Shown here: one piece after another, positions 52,183 through 60,748 of the stretch
Layout: each line of letters starts with the position of its first letter
Position numbering within the stretch: the stretch's first letter is position 1
DNA from: SAR86 cluster bacterium
GTDB taxonomy: Bacteria; Pseudomonadota; Gammaproteobacteria; Magnimaribacterales; TMED112
Direction: 5' to 3'
DNA length: 64,000 bases
NCBI GenBank assembly: GCA_023703555.1
Contig: CP097968.1
Location: 455,451-519,450 of the forward strand
Notes under the pieces: generated by a model
What the model was told of the DNA's origin: nothing
The model's database searches: none
What the model saw: the letters and a program-made list of their open reading frames with translations, nothing else
Program-made: the position numbers and the translations under genes

Positions 52183-53826
52183 TCATGATGAAAGACTCTT
52201 TTTGATTCCTACTCTATCTATTTTTTCTGAGGCAATTCTTGGTAACGGTGTATCAGTAAACTTAATTATATCTGGTATTTTATATCGAGCAAGCTGTTCT
52301 CTGAGGGCGTCTTTTATGGAATCCTCTGAAAGATCAATTGCTGTATATATCATTGCTCCAACAATTTCACCAAGCCGTTCATCATTGACACCACATACAC
52401 AAGATTCCAATACACCTTGGATGTTATCAAGAGCATTCTCAACTTCTAATGTAGATATATTTTCACCACCCCTTATGATTAGCGCTTTTTTTCTATCTGA
52501 AATGAATAAGTAGCCATCATTATCTATATAACCTAAATCTCCTGTTCTAAGCCAGCCGTTCTTGAGTGTTTTATTCGTTTCCTCTGTATTTTTTAAATAT
52601 CCAATAAAATTGGTTGGCGATTTATAGACTATTTCTCCTGTTTCCAAGGGTTCTAGAAAATTCCAGTTATCATCGATTACTCCCAATTCTGTTATGTATG
52701 GCAATGGTAGTCCACAACTTGATGGTCTTTTTAGATAATCATCACCTCTATGTATCGCTCCTAAAGCACATGTTTCAGTCATGCCCCATGCAAAAGTCAA
52801 AGGTGTATTAAATTTTTGCATTAAACTTTCTACTTGCCCTTTTGGTCTTGCTGCACCTCCAGCACCAATATCAATAAGTGAAGACAAGTCATAATTATCA
52901 ACATCTGGATGATTTAACAGTTCCCATGATTGTGTAGGAACACCGGAAATATTTGTAACTTTAAATTTATCAATCAGTTTTAATGCTTCTAATGGATCCC
53001 ATTTATGAATTAGGAAAAGATTTCTTTTAGCAAGCATAGAGAGTAAGAACTGTGTTACTAAACCAGTTACATGAAATAATGGAACATTAACAATAACACT
53101 TGCATTTTCAGCTTCCAATAAGTTGTCACCTGTGATCTTTTTAAAGATTTCACCATAGCTCACAAAACCAAGTAGAGCATTAATAATTGAAAGATGTGAG
53201 AGCATTACTCCTTTAGGCATGCCAGTGCTACCAGATGTATATAAAAGTACAGCATAGTCTTCATCACTCGCATTTTCTTCAGGCCAAGTATCATAGTGCT
53301 GTTCTATGGTCTCGTTAAAAGATTTACCATTTAGAACAATATCAACCTTAAAATCTTTGATTATCTCAAATCTTTTGTTATCGGTAAAAACCAACTTTAC
53401 TTCACTGTGAGGTATACCATATGAAAGTTCATCCTTTGTCCACCAAGAATTAAATGGGACACATTTTGCCCCATGAGCAGTAATTCCTATGTAAGCTATT
53501 ATCCACTCTGTACAATTTTGCATACATATACCAACAGAATCATTTTTTGTAATTCCTTTCCTGCTCAAATAATTGGCTAGATTTTTTGATTTTTGAATAA
53601 TCTCTAAGAAGTTAAGCTGATTCCCATTTTCATTAACAAAGGGGAAGTCTCCCATAAGCAATGTAACTGTATCGTATAGCTCTCTAAATGTTTTGGGTGC
53701 GTTAGTAAACACGTTGAAAGTACTACCATTAATTTCTCTCTCATTAATCGCTAATAGTGGGTTAATCTTTTTCAGCTCATCAAATACAGTGATAAGGTCA
53801 TTTAAAGTTGTAGTTTTATTTTCCAT
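52183..53826 (-). CDS. AMP-dependent acyl-CoA/carboxylate ligase
   Basis: A 547-residue ANL-superfamily enzyme that adenylates a carboxylate and forms a thioester. P-loop-like YTSGSTGMPKGVMLSH, core FAWGMTETCA and TGDLGYIDNDGYLFISDRKKALIIRGGENIS, and C-terminal Lys region KIDRVGIKK. It could be a fatty-acyl or aromatic acyl-CoA ligase. Start at the ATG 53826, since the upstream TTG adds a non-conserved MEPST. It lies 24 bp upstream of phoB on the same strand, so may be co-transcribed with phoBR-gsp, although its function gives no obvious reason. Confidence 0.9.
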   Translation of the reverse strand: MENKTTTLNDLITVFDELKKINPLLAINEREINGSTFNVFTNAPKTFRELYDTVTLLMGDFPFVNENGNQLNFLEIIQKSKNLANYLSRKGITKNDSVGICMQNCTEWIIAYIGITAHGAKCVPFNSWWTKDELSYGIPHSEVKLVFTDNKRFEIIKDFKVDIVLNGKSFNETIEQHYDTWPEENASDEDYAVLLYTSGSTGMPKGVMLSHLSIINALLGFVSYGEIFKKITGDNLLEAENASVIVNVPLFHVTGLVTQFLLSMLAKRNLFLIHKWDPLEALKLIDKFKVTNISGVPTQSWELLNHPDVDNYDLSSLIDIGAGGAARPKGQVESLMQKFNTPLTFAWGMTETCALGAIHRGDDYLKRPSSCGLPLPYITELGVIDDNWNFLEPLETGEIVYKSPTNFIGYLKNTEETNKTLKNGWLRTGDLGYIDNDGYLFISDRKKALIIRGGENISTLEVENALDNIQGVLESCVCGVNDERLGEIVGAMIYTAIDLSEDSIKDALREQLARYKIPDIIKFTDTPLPRIASEKIDRVGIKKSLSS

Positions 53827-53869
53827 TGTCGATGGTTCCAAAAGTTTAAGAAAACTTTAAACTATCTTT

Positions 53870-54427
53870 ATGCAAGAACAAAACTTCTTCGCAAACTATT
53901 TCTTATACTTTCAAGAAAAAAATTCTCAGGATTTTTTTTACAATTCGCTGATATATCTTTTTGAACATAACCAAAATGGTGCTTTGGGTATAGTGTTGAA
54001 CAAAGAAATAAATATACAAGAAACAAAAATATTTGAATCAATGAAAATTAAAACAAAGCCAAATGAGAAAATGGTTCTTGATGGTGGCCCTGTTGATATT
54101 AATAAATTATTTGTAATTCATAATGACAATAACCTTCAGGAATCACTTATTAACAAAGATGGATTAAATTTATCTTCAAGCCTTGACCTAATAACCCAAA
54201 TCGCTAATGGTCGATTCAGTGGCTACTATAAATTTGCACTTGGTTATTGTGGATGGGATGCTGGTCAACTTGATAATGAAATAAAAAATAATAACTGGGT
54301 TTTAGTTAAAGAGAATCCAGAATTTATTTTTCAAACTAATCCTGAAAATTATGTTAAAGAATTATCTATAAAAAGTGGCTTTGAAATTGATAGAATACTA
54401 AATACAGGAACTATCACTAAACATTAA
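53870..54427 (+). CDS. algH: YqgE/AlgH family protein (UPF0301)
   Basis: A 185-residue protein of a conserved family of uncertain function. The signature is YLFEHNQNGALGIVLNKEI, then MVLDGGPVDINKLFVIH, and SGYYKFALGYCGWDAGQLDNEIKNNNWVL. First gene of a rightward set algH, GT60-like transferase, ggt, mscS joined by overlapping stop and start codons. Divergent from the acyl-CoA ligase. Confidence 0.93.
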   Translation: MQEQNFFANYFLYFQEKNSQDFFYNSLIYLFEHNQNGALGIVLNKEINIQETKIFESMKIKTKPNEKMVLDGGPVDINKLFVIHNDNNLQESLINKDGLNLSSSLDLITQIANGRFSGYYKFALGYCGWDAGQLDNEIKNNNWVLVKENPEFIFQTNPENYVKELSIKSGFEIDRILNTGTITKH

Positions 54428-55425
54428 TGTCAATTTTTTTGTCAATATCCTCTTACAGAGATCCACTTTTAACAAATACACTTACATCTGCATACGAAAA
54501 TGCTTCTGATAAAGATAATTTAATTTTTGCAGTAGTTGATCAGAACAATGAAAAGCTAAATACTGAACAATTTAATTTTGCTCCACAAATTAGATATTTA
54601 TTTTTAGATTATTCTTACGCAAGAGGATGTGCATGGGCTCGATCTCTTGCGCAATCACTTTACATGGGAGAAAAATATTTTTTCCAAGTTGATTCTCATA
54701 CTATTTTCGAACCGGGATGGGATGAATATTTTATTAATTATTATGAAAAAATAGCAAAAAAATTTTACAAACCTATTATTAGCAACTATCCAAGAAATTT
54801 TGAAATTGATGATATAGAAAATAATACGTTTACAAAATATCAGTATGACGATAAGAGCACTCATGTCATGGTAATTGATGAAAATAATGTTTTTAAAGAT
54901 GGATGTTTTTCAATGAAAAAAGGGATTCCATCTGGCGATAGCTTAATTAAAAAGGGATTTCTAATTGCTGGTGGATGCTTATTTTCATCTGGTGATATTG
55001 TGAATGAGGTCCCGTATGATCCGTATTTATACTTTGATGGTGAAGAAGATTCAATAGCATGGAGACTATATACAAATGGTTACTCAATATTCCATACTCC
55101 GGATACCCCTTTATTTCACTATTATGTCAACCCCAATAATGTTGTTAAACGGCCATTTCATTGGGATGAATCAGAAAATATTGATAGGCCAACAAACTGG
55201 TTTGATTTAAAAACCATTGGCAGAGAAAGATTGCAAAAAATTGTAGACAAAAAAATGCCCTCTCCCTTTGGCTTAGGAAACGTCAAAACCTTAAGTGATT
55301 ATGCAAAGTTCTCAGGCTTAGATATTGAAAAAATGAAAGTACTTGAACCCGATAATGTATTTAGGTTTAATAGGCTTAACGAAGTTAAATGGTCTCATAA
55401 TTCAGAAAAATTTAGCATCTTATGA
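54427..55425 (+). CDS. GlcNAc-transferase of the Skp1/GT60 type
   Basis: A 332-residue protein. YARGCAWARSLAQSLYMGEKYFFQVDSHTIFEPGWDEYF matches the core of the eukaryotic Skp1-hydroxyproline GlcNAc-transferase family (GT60), with Asp-Ser-His in the DxD position. The GGCLFSSGDIVNEVPYDPYLYFDGEEDSIAWRLYTNGYSIF block corresponds to the acceptor/nucleotide region. Bacterial members exist, with unknown acceptors. It shares its start with the stop of algH and overlaps ggt by 4 bases. Activity and acceptor are unproven. A glycan or small-molecule acceptor is as likely as protein. Confidence 0.8.
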   Translation: MSIFLSISSYRDPLLTNTLTSAYENASDKDNLIFAVVDQNNEKLNTEQFNFAPQIRYLFLDYSYARGCAWARSLAQSLYMGEKYFFQVDSHTIFEPGWDEYFINYYEKIAKKFYKPIISNYPRNFEIDDIENNTFTKYQYDDKSTHVMVIDENNVFKDGCFSMKKGIPSGDSLIKKGFLIAGGCLFSSGDIVNEVPYDPYLYFDGEEDSIAWRLYTNGYSIFHTPDTPLFHYYVNPNNVVKRPFHWDESENIDRPTNWFDLKTIGRERLQKIVDKKMPSPFGLGNVKTLSDYAKFSGLDIEKMKVLEPDNVFRFNRLNEVKWSHNSEKFSIL

Positions 55426-57110
55426 TTATTAGAATTATATTTTTATACGCTTTACTGTTTGCTTCTGTATCCAGTGAAACAATTCAAAGGGGTAAAGTTG
55501 TTGAGGCTAAGGACACCATGGTTGTGACAAGGCATTTTCTAGCAACAGAAGTTGGAAACAACATTCTTAGAGAAGGTGGAAATGCTATTGATGCTACTGT
55601 TGCAATATCGTTTGCACTTGCAGTTGTGCTGCCTCAAGCTGGAAATTTAGGTGGTGGTGGATTTATGGTTATACATAGCAATAACATTAATTACACTATT
55701 GATTATCGAGAGCAGGCTCCTCTTGGTGCAACAGAGAATATGTTTCTTATAGATGGTAAGTATAATCAAGATTTATCACTTGAATCATATCTTAGTTCAG
55801 GAACACCAGGTTCAGTAGCTGGCCTTTTTTTAGCGCATCAAAAATTTGGCAGTCTTAAATGGCAAGAACTAATACAACCAGCAATAGAGCTTGCTAAAAA
55901 TGGTTTCTTAGTTACTGAAACCTTGGAACATGCCTTAGAAAATAACATTGAAAAATTGTCTAAAAATGAAGCAACAAAAAAAATATTTTTTAAGCATGGT
56001 ATGACACTTCGTGCAGGCGATAGACTTATACAAAGTGACCTAGCAGATACACTAGAACAAATAGCAGAATTTGGAAAAGATGGTTTTTATAAAGGTAAAG
56101 TTGCTGAGCTTATTGAGTCAGACATGAAGAAGAATAATGGGTTAATTACTAAAAATGATCTTAGTCTGTATGAAGCTAAAATGCGTGAGCCAATAAGATT
56201 TAAATATAAAAAATTGGATATTATAACTATGGCACCAGCATCATCGGGAGGATTGATGTTGGCGTTAATGTTAAATATGCTCGAGGAGGTTGAATTAGAT
56301 AAAGATCCACAAAGTTCATTGAATATACTCAAAATCAGTGAAATTATGCAGATAGCCTATTCTCTTAGATCAATATATATTGGTGATTCTGATTTTTATG
56401 ATGTTCCATTTGAGGAGTTTTTAAGCAAACAGAAAGCTAGGGATTTATTGTCTAGGGTTAATTTTATTAAAACATCTACAAAAGAATCATTTATTCCAGA
56501 AAGTTTTAAATTTAAAGAAAATACAACTCATTTTTCAGTAGTCGATCAATATGGAAACGCTGTAAGCAACACTACAACATTAAATACAGCATTCGGCTCA
56601 GGTATAGTTATCGATGGAACCGGAATACTCATGAATAATGAGATGGATGATTTTTCATCATCACCAGGAGTTGAAAACTATTTTCAACTTTTAGGTAATC
56701 AAGCTAATAAGATTGAGCCTTTAAAAAGACCATTGAGTTCAATGACTCCTACGATTGTTCTTAAAGACGAAAGACCATTCATCATCACTGGCGCGCAAGG
56801 AGGATCAAGAATTATCACTGCAGTATTACATATAATATTAAATTACTATGAGTTTGCTATGTCGGCTAAAGATGCAGTTTATGCAAACAGATATCATCAT
56901 CAGTGGAATCCTCCAGTTCTAATGTATGAATATATGGATGATAAGTTAATAGCTGAATTAGAAAAAATGGGCTTTGTTATGTACTTAAGGCCAGCTAATT
57001 ATGACTATAGTAACGGAATTACATCATCTATAATGATTGAAGATGATATTATCATTGGTGTGAGCGATCCTAGATCTAAAGATTATATGGCTGCAGGAAT
57101 AAGTAAGTAA
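55422..57110 (+). CDS. ggt: Gamma-glutamyltransferase (glutathione hydrolase)
   Basis: A 562-residue Ntn-hydrolase. Signal peptide at the N-terminus (MIIRIIFLYALLFASVSS) exports it to the periplasm. Conserved NAIDATVAISFALAVVLPQAGNLGGGGFM and the autocatalytic cleavage site NTTHFSVVDQYGNAVSNTTT, where the Thr of TTHFSV is the nucleophile, with MNNEMDDFSSSPG and RPLSSMTPTIV in the small subunit. It cleaves glutathione and gamma-glutamyl compounds for amino acid supply. Overlaps neighbours on both sides. Confidence 0.97.
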   Translation: MIIRIIFLYALLFASVSSETIQRGKVVEAKDTMVVTRHFLATEVGNNILREGGNAIDATVAISFALAVVLPQAGNLGGGGFMVIHSNNINYTIDYREQAPLGATENMFLIDGKYNQDLSLESYLSSGTPGSVAGLFLAHQKFGSLKWQELIQPAIELAKNGFLVTETLEHALENNIEKLSKNEATKKIFFKHGMTLRAGDRLIQSDLADTLEQIAEFGKDGFYKGKVAELIESDMKKNNGLITKNDLSLYEAKMREPIRFKYKKLDIITMAPASSGGLMLALMLNMLEEVELDKDPQSSLNILKISEIMQIAYSLRSIYIGDSDFYDVPFEEFLSKQKARDLLSRVNFIKTSTKESFIPESFKFKENTTHFSVVDQYGNAVSNTTTLNTAFGSGIVIDGTGILMNNEMDDFSSSPGVENYFQLLGNQANKIEPLKRPLSSMTPTIVLKDERPFIITGAQGGSRIITAVLHIILNYYEFAMSAKDAVYANRYHHQWNPPVLMYEYMDDKLIAELEKMGFVMYLRPANYDYSNGITSSIMIEDDIIIGVSDPRSKDYMAAGISK

Positions 57111-58147
57111 TGAATATATTTGAACAAACTTATTTCCTTGATATCTTAATTATTCTCGTTGGTACTGTCATTGCAATAATTATTACAAGAACTTTGATTT
57201 TTAATTCGCTAATGAAGTTTGCCTCGGCAAGTGAATCAAAATATGACGATGAAGTTATAAAAGCACTTAAAAAACCACTTACCCTAATTCCTTTAGGTAT
57301 TGGTCTATATGCAAGTGTTCTAAGTCTGCCACTATCTTCAACTTATGCAAATTATGCCGATCTACTGATTAAAAGTTACTTTTACATTGCAATTTTTTGG
57401 TCTGTTGCAAGCGCAGCAGACCCGCTAAGAGATTTTATTGGAGATAAATATAATTTTCTTTCATTCACTCTAAGAGCATGGATATTTAGAGCTTTTAAAT
57501 TTGTATCGTACTTATTAGGTATAGTAAGTGTACTTGAACTCTGGGGAGTAGATGCAGCCTCAATAATAGCAGGACTAGGTCTTTTTTCCGTCGCTCTTGC
57601 TCTTGGAGCACAAAATTTCTTTAAAAACCTCATCGGTGGACTCTTGATTATTGGTGAAAAAAGATTTAAACAAGGCGATTGGATTAACATTGAGGGAGTT
57701 GCTGAGGGAGAAGTTGAAAAAATTGACTTTAGATCAACCCTTATAAGACGTTTTGATAAAGCACCAGTCTATGTGCCTAATTCTGTATTGAGCGACTCAG
57801 AAATAATAAATTTTTCAGCAATGCCATACAGAAGGATAAGATTTCATGTTGGTCTAATTTACAGCACATCTCCGGATACAATCATGAAGATCAGAAAAGA
57901 CATAGAATCATACATAGAAAAAAATAAAAACCTTGTGAATTCAAATGAAATTCGTTCGACTATAAGAGTTACAAATTTTAATGATTCAAGCATAGATATG
58001 CTTATAAATTGTTTTACTAAATCTACAAAATGGCAAGATTTCTGTGTAGCTCGTGAAGAGCTTATTCTTGAAATAATGAAAATTGTGCAGAAAAACGGAT
58101 CCGATTTTGCTTTTCCAACACGCACAATTCATCTTGAAAAAGATTGA
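57110..58147 (+). CDS. MscS-type mechanosensitive channel
   Basis: A 345-residue inner-membrane protein with four hydrophobic segments, the last being the pore helix (AASIIAGLGLFSVALALGAQNFFKNLIGGLLIIGEK), followed by the MscS beta domain (FKQGDWINIEGVAEGEVEKIDFRSTLIRRFD, VYVPNSVLSDSEIINFS) and the alpha/beta vestibule. It relieves osmotic down-shock. Its start shares a base with the ggt stop and a terminator follows. Confidence 0.95.
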   Translation: MNIFEQTYFLDILIILVGTVIAIIITRTLIFNSLMKFASASESKYDDEVIKALKKPLTLIPLGIGLYASVLSLPLSSTYANYADLLIKSYFYIAIFWSVASAADPLRDFIGDKYNFLSFTLRAWIFRAFKFVSYLLGIVSVLELWGVDAASIIAGLGLFSVALALGAQNFFKNLIGGLLIIGEKRFKQGDWINIEGVAEGEVEKIDFRSTLIRRFDKAPVYVPNSVLSDSEIINFSAMPYRRIRFHVGLIYSTSPDTIMKIRKDIESYIEKNKNLVNSNEIRSTIRVTNFNDSSIDMLINCFTKSTKWQDFCVAREELILEIMKIVQKNGSDFAFPTRTIHLEKD

Positions 58148-58199
58148 ACTTATCTAAACTATATATGTCTAAAAGGTAATCGACATCCTCACTCGATAT

Positions 58200-58224
58200 A
58201 GGGCATAGAAATATGCCCTTTTTT
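58200..58224 (+). terminator. Terminator of the algH-GT60-ggt-mscS operon
   Basis: Perfect GGGCATA/TATGCCC stem with a four-base loop (58201-58218), followed by six T. It lies 53 bp after mscS and at the end of the convergent coq4-like gene. Confidence 0.85.
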
Positions 58225-58738
58225 AGTTGTTATCTGCTAGATAGCGCCCTACAGGCACTTCTTTATAATGCAAGATATCAATATTGTATTCAGACCTTAA
58301 GTCTTTTAATGAGGTATTAAGGACATCTTGAGGAATATCGTGATAATTCCATCGTTTTTTCATTTTCATGCATCTTAAAAAAATCTTAAATTTTAGAGGC
58401 AACAAAGATAAATATATCTTTGCAATACTCCACCAACCACCATATTTAGATATGATTTTCGATATCACAGCACTATATTCTGGGTCTTTATAAAAATTAA
58501 AAACTTGTTTTACATTAAATTTAGTTCCCCAAATTACAAACGAATCCAATAATGATTCTTCCTCAATAGATGTACCTAACCCAAAAAGAACATGTGTGTA
58601 ATCATGTTCTTTAAAAATTTTTGCGTTAGGATTATCTGTTTTTTCTGATAATTCTCTAAATTCTGTATTTATTGAATAAAACTCTTCTAGACCCTCTTGT
58701 AAGGTTTGAGTAGAATTTTGTTTTTGGAAGTTATACAT
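58223..58738 (-). CDS. Coq4-like protein
   Basis: A 171-residue protein. EHDYTHVLFGLGTSIEEE reproduces the Coq4 zinc motif His-Asp-x2-His-x11-Glu, with helical flanks (KFNVKQVFNFYKDP). Eukaryotic COQ4 acts in ubiquinone biosynthesis, in C1 decarboxylation/hydroxylation. Bacterial homologues are common and poorly characterised. Quinone chemistry would agree with the alternative oxidase elsewhere in the window, but no link is shown. Next to tRNA-Gly. Confidence 0.75.
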   Translation of the reverse strand: MYNFQKQNSTQTLQEGLEEFYSINTEFRELSEKTDNPNAKIFKEHDYTHVLFGLGTSIEEESLLDSFVIWGTKFNVKQVFNFYKDPEYSAVISKIISKYGGWWSIAKIYLSLLPLKFKIFLRCMKMKKRWNYHDIPQDVLNTSLKDLRSEYNIDILHYKEVPVGRYLADNN

Positions 58739-58757
58739 ATTTACATTATAAACTAAA

Positions 58758-58833
58758 TGGAGCGACTGATGGGATTCGAACCCATACCAAAAGCTTGGAA
58801 GGCTTTTGTGCTAGCCATTAACACCACAGTCGC
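58758..58833 (-). tRNA. tRNA-Gly(UCC)
   Basis: A 76-base cloverleaf with acceptor GCGACTG/CAGTCGC, anticodon stem AAAGC/GCTTT, loop CTTCCAA giving UCC, T-loop TTCGAAT and CCA. Between the coq4-like gene and a lipoprotein gene. Confidence 0.95.
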
Positions 58834-58850
58834 ACAAAACATAATTATAG

Positions 58851-59450
58851 TTATGCAATTTCATATGTAAAATTTATTAAATCAGGTGAATCGCAAGTAC
58901 CATATTTTTTTAATGACTCAGATATTGATCGAGCATTTGGACTTTTTATTAACTTATCTAAAGAATTTAACCGTTCTAACTTAGAAGGCCAAATATTAAC
59001 CCATAAGTATTTATTATCGTCTAATTGGGAAATTGCGCTAAAAACTAAAATATTGTTTAAATCTATAAAATTTAAATATATTTTAAAATCCTCTTTATCA
59101 TCTGCATCTATATTTTTCGTGCACATTGAAATATCTAAATAAATATCTGTATTATCCAAAAGGTCATTTGTAGTTATCTGATTAATGGAATAGCTACTAG
59201 TAGAACAGTTCTCTCGAAAGATTTCAGATTTATCTTCTTTACCAATGTATAAAAAGGTCTTTCCATCATCGCTTTTTCTAAAATCCAAAATATTTTCTTT
59301 GGAGTCACAATTTATCAAGGTAAAAAAATAAGTATCTTTTTGAAAGAAAAATGCATCGTTAATAGAAATTACTTCCGTATTTGGTATATTGTCATTTCCA
59401 CAGCCAAAAAGAAAAATTATTAAAAAAAACTGACTAAATTTTGTATACAT
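58851..59450 (-). CDS. Lipoprotein of unknown function
   Basis: A 199-residue lipoprotein with lipobox FLFGCGN (Cys at about 17), acidic, with five further cysteines (NCDSKEN, ENCSTSS, SMCTKN, GTCDSP). Mature part is beta-rich with Phe and Tyr. No family recognised. It is divergent from the amidohydrolase gene, 29 bp away. Confidence 0.6.
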   Translation of the reverse strand: MYTKFSQFFLIIFLFGCGNDNIPNTEVISINDAFFFQKDTYFFTLINCDSKENILDFRKSDDGKTFLYIGKEDKSEIFRENCSTSSYSINQITTNDLLDNTDIYLDISMCTKNIDADDKEDFKIYLNFIDLNNILVFSAISQLDDNKYLWVNIWPSKLERLNSLDKLIKSPNARSISESLKKYGTCDSPDLINFTYEIA

Positions 59451-59479
59451 GATTTAATTATAAATAATAAGCAACCTTT

Positions 59480-60748
59480 ATGAGAACACTATTAATAATC
59501 ATTCTTTTTGTATCCTTTTTTACAAAAGCAAACATACTCATTCATGCCTCAAAATATATTGATGGTGTTAATGACAAATTGTTAGAAAATGCATCAATCG
59601 TCATTAATGAAGATGGCAGAATAGAGTCAATTCAAAAAGGATTTATTCCTCAACAAGGTTACACCTACTACGACCTTAGGAATTATACTGTTATGCCCGG
59701 GTTAATGGATATGCATGTACATTTTGGTCAAGAATATGTTTCCAAGGCTGATGCACCGGTAAAAGAAGAAAAAGAATATAGTGCTATCAGAGCAGTACAA
59801 CATGCAGAATTAACATTAGATGGTGGTTTTACTACTGTACGACAGGTTGGTGATAGTGGATTTATAGCTATTTCGCTTAGAGATGCAATAAGAGATGGCC
59901 ATGCGATAGGTCCAAGGATATTTACATCTGGAAAAAGTCTTGCAACAACAGGAGGACATGCAGATCATACAAACGGCAAAGCATTTGGTGATTATATATA
60001 TCCAGAACCTGAAAGCGGTGTTGTTAATGGTCCTTACGAGGTATTTGCTGCAGTAAGACAAAGATATAAAGATGGTGCGGATGGAATAAAAATTACAGTT
60101 ACAGGCGGTGTATTGAGTCTGGCAAAATCTGGTGATAACCCACAATTTACACAAGAAGAAGCTAATGCAGTTGTACAAGCAGCAAATGATTATGGTTTTT
60201 GGGTTGCTGTACACGCACATGGAGCCGAAGGCATGAAAAGAGCAATACGTGCAGGTGTTGATTCAATTGAACATGGAACATACATGGATGATGAAGCTAT
60301 GTCTTTAATGATTGAAAATGGAACGTATTTAGTTCCTACAATCTCTGCTGGAGAATTTGTTGCTGATAAATCACTAATAGATGGTTTTTTTCCAGATATA
60401 ATCAGACCAAAAGCAGCTGCTGTTGGACCTCAAATCGGTGGAACTTTTGGAAAAGCGTACAAAAGAGGAGTAAAAATTGCTTTTGGAACTGATGTCGGTG
60501 TTCAAGCTCATGGCACTAACTGGAAAGAATTTGTATATATGGAAGAATACGGTATGCCCATGATGGAAGCAATTCAATCAGCTACCATGGAAGCAGCAAA
60601 GTTGTTAAGAATAGATGATGAACTTGGCTCATTAGAGGAAGGCAAGATAGCGGATATAATTGCAGTAAATGGAAACCCTTTAATCGATTCTAGAGTAATG
60701 AAAAATGTTGTCTTTGTCATGAAAGACGGCAAAGTTTATAAAGAATAA
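59480..60748 (+). CDS. Secreted amidohydrolase (imidazolonepropionase/prolidase-like)
   Basis: A 422-residue amidohydrolase with a signal peptide (MRTLLIIILFVSFFTKA). Metal ligands: HxH in GLMDMHVHFG, Lys in DGIKITVTGG, His in VAVHAHG, His in IEHGTYM and Asp in FGTDVGVQAHG. Members of this branch (Xaa-Pro dipeptidase-like, imidazolonepropionase-like) cleave dipeptides or lactams. The substrate is unknown. The photolyase gene starts directly after its stop codon. Confidence 0.92.
   Translation: MRTLLIIILFVSFFTKANILIHASKYIDGVNDKLLENASIVINEDGRIESIQKGFIPQQGYTYYDLRNYTVMPGLMDMHVHFGQEYVSKADAPVKEEKEYSAIRAVQHAELTLDGGFTTVRQVGDSGFIAISLRDAIRDGHAIGPRIFTSGKSLATTGGHADHTNGKAFGDYIYPEPESGVVNGPYEVFAAVRQRYKDGADGIKITVTGGVLSLAKSGDNPQFTQEEANAVVQAANDYGFWVAVHAHGAEGMKRAIRAGVDSIEHGTYMDDEAMSLMIENGTYLVPTISAGEFVADKSLIDGFFPDIIRPKAAAVGPQIGGTFGKAYKRGVKIAFGTDVGVQAHGTNWKEFVYMEEYGMPMMEAIQSATMEAAKLLRIDDELGSLEEGKIADIIAVNGNPLIDSRVMKNVVFVMKDGKVYKE

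Noticed and set aside
59816-60220. Cysteine-rich 134-codon minus-strand frame inside the amidohydrolase
   Set aside because: It is the reverse reading of a strongly conserved catalytic region. The Cys and Tyr richness is an artefact of the codon use on the other strand.
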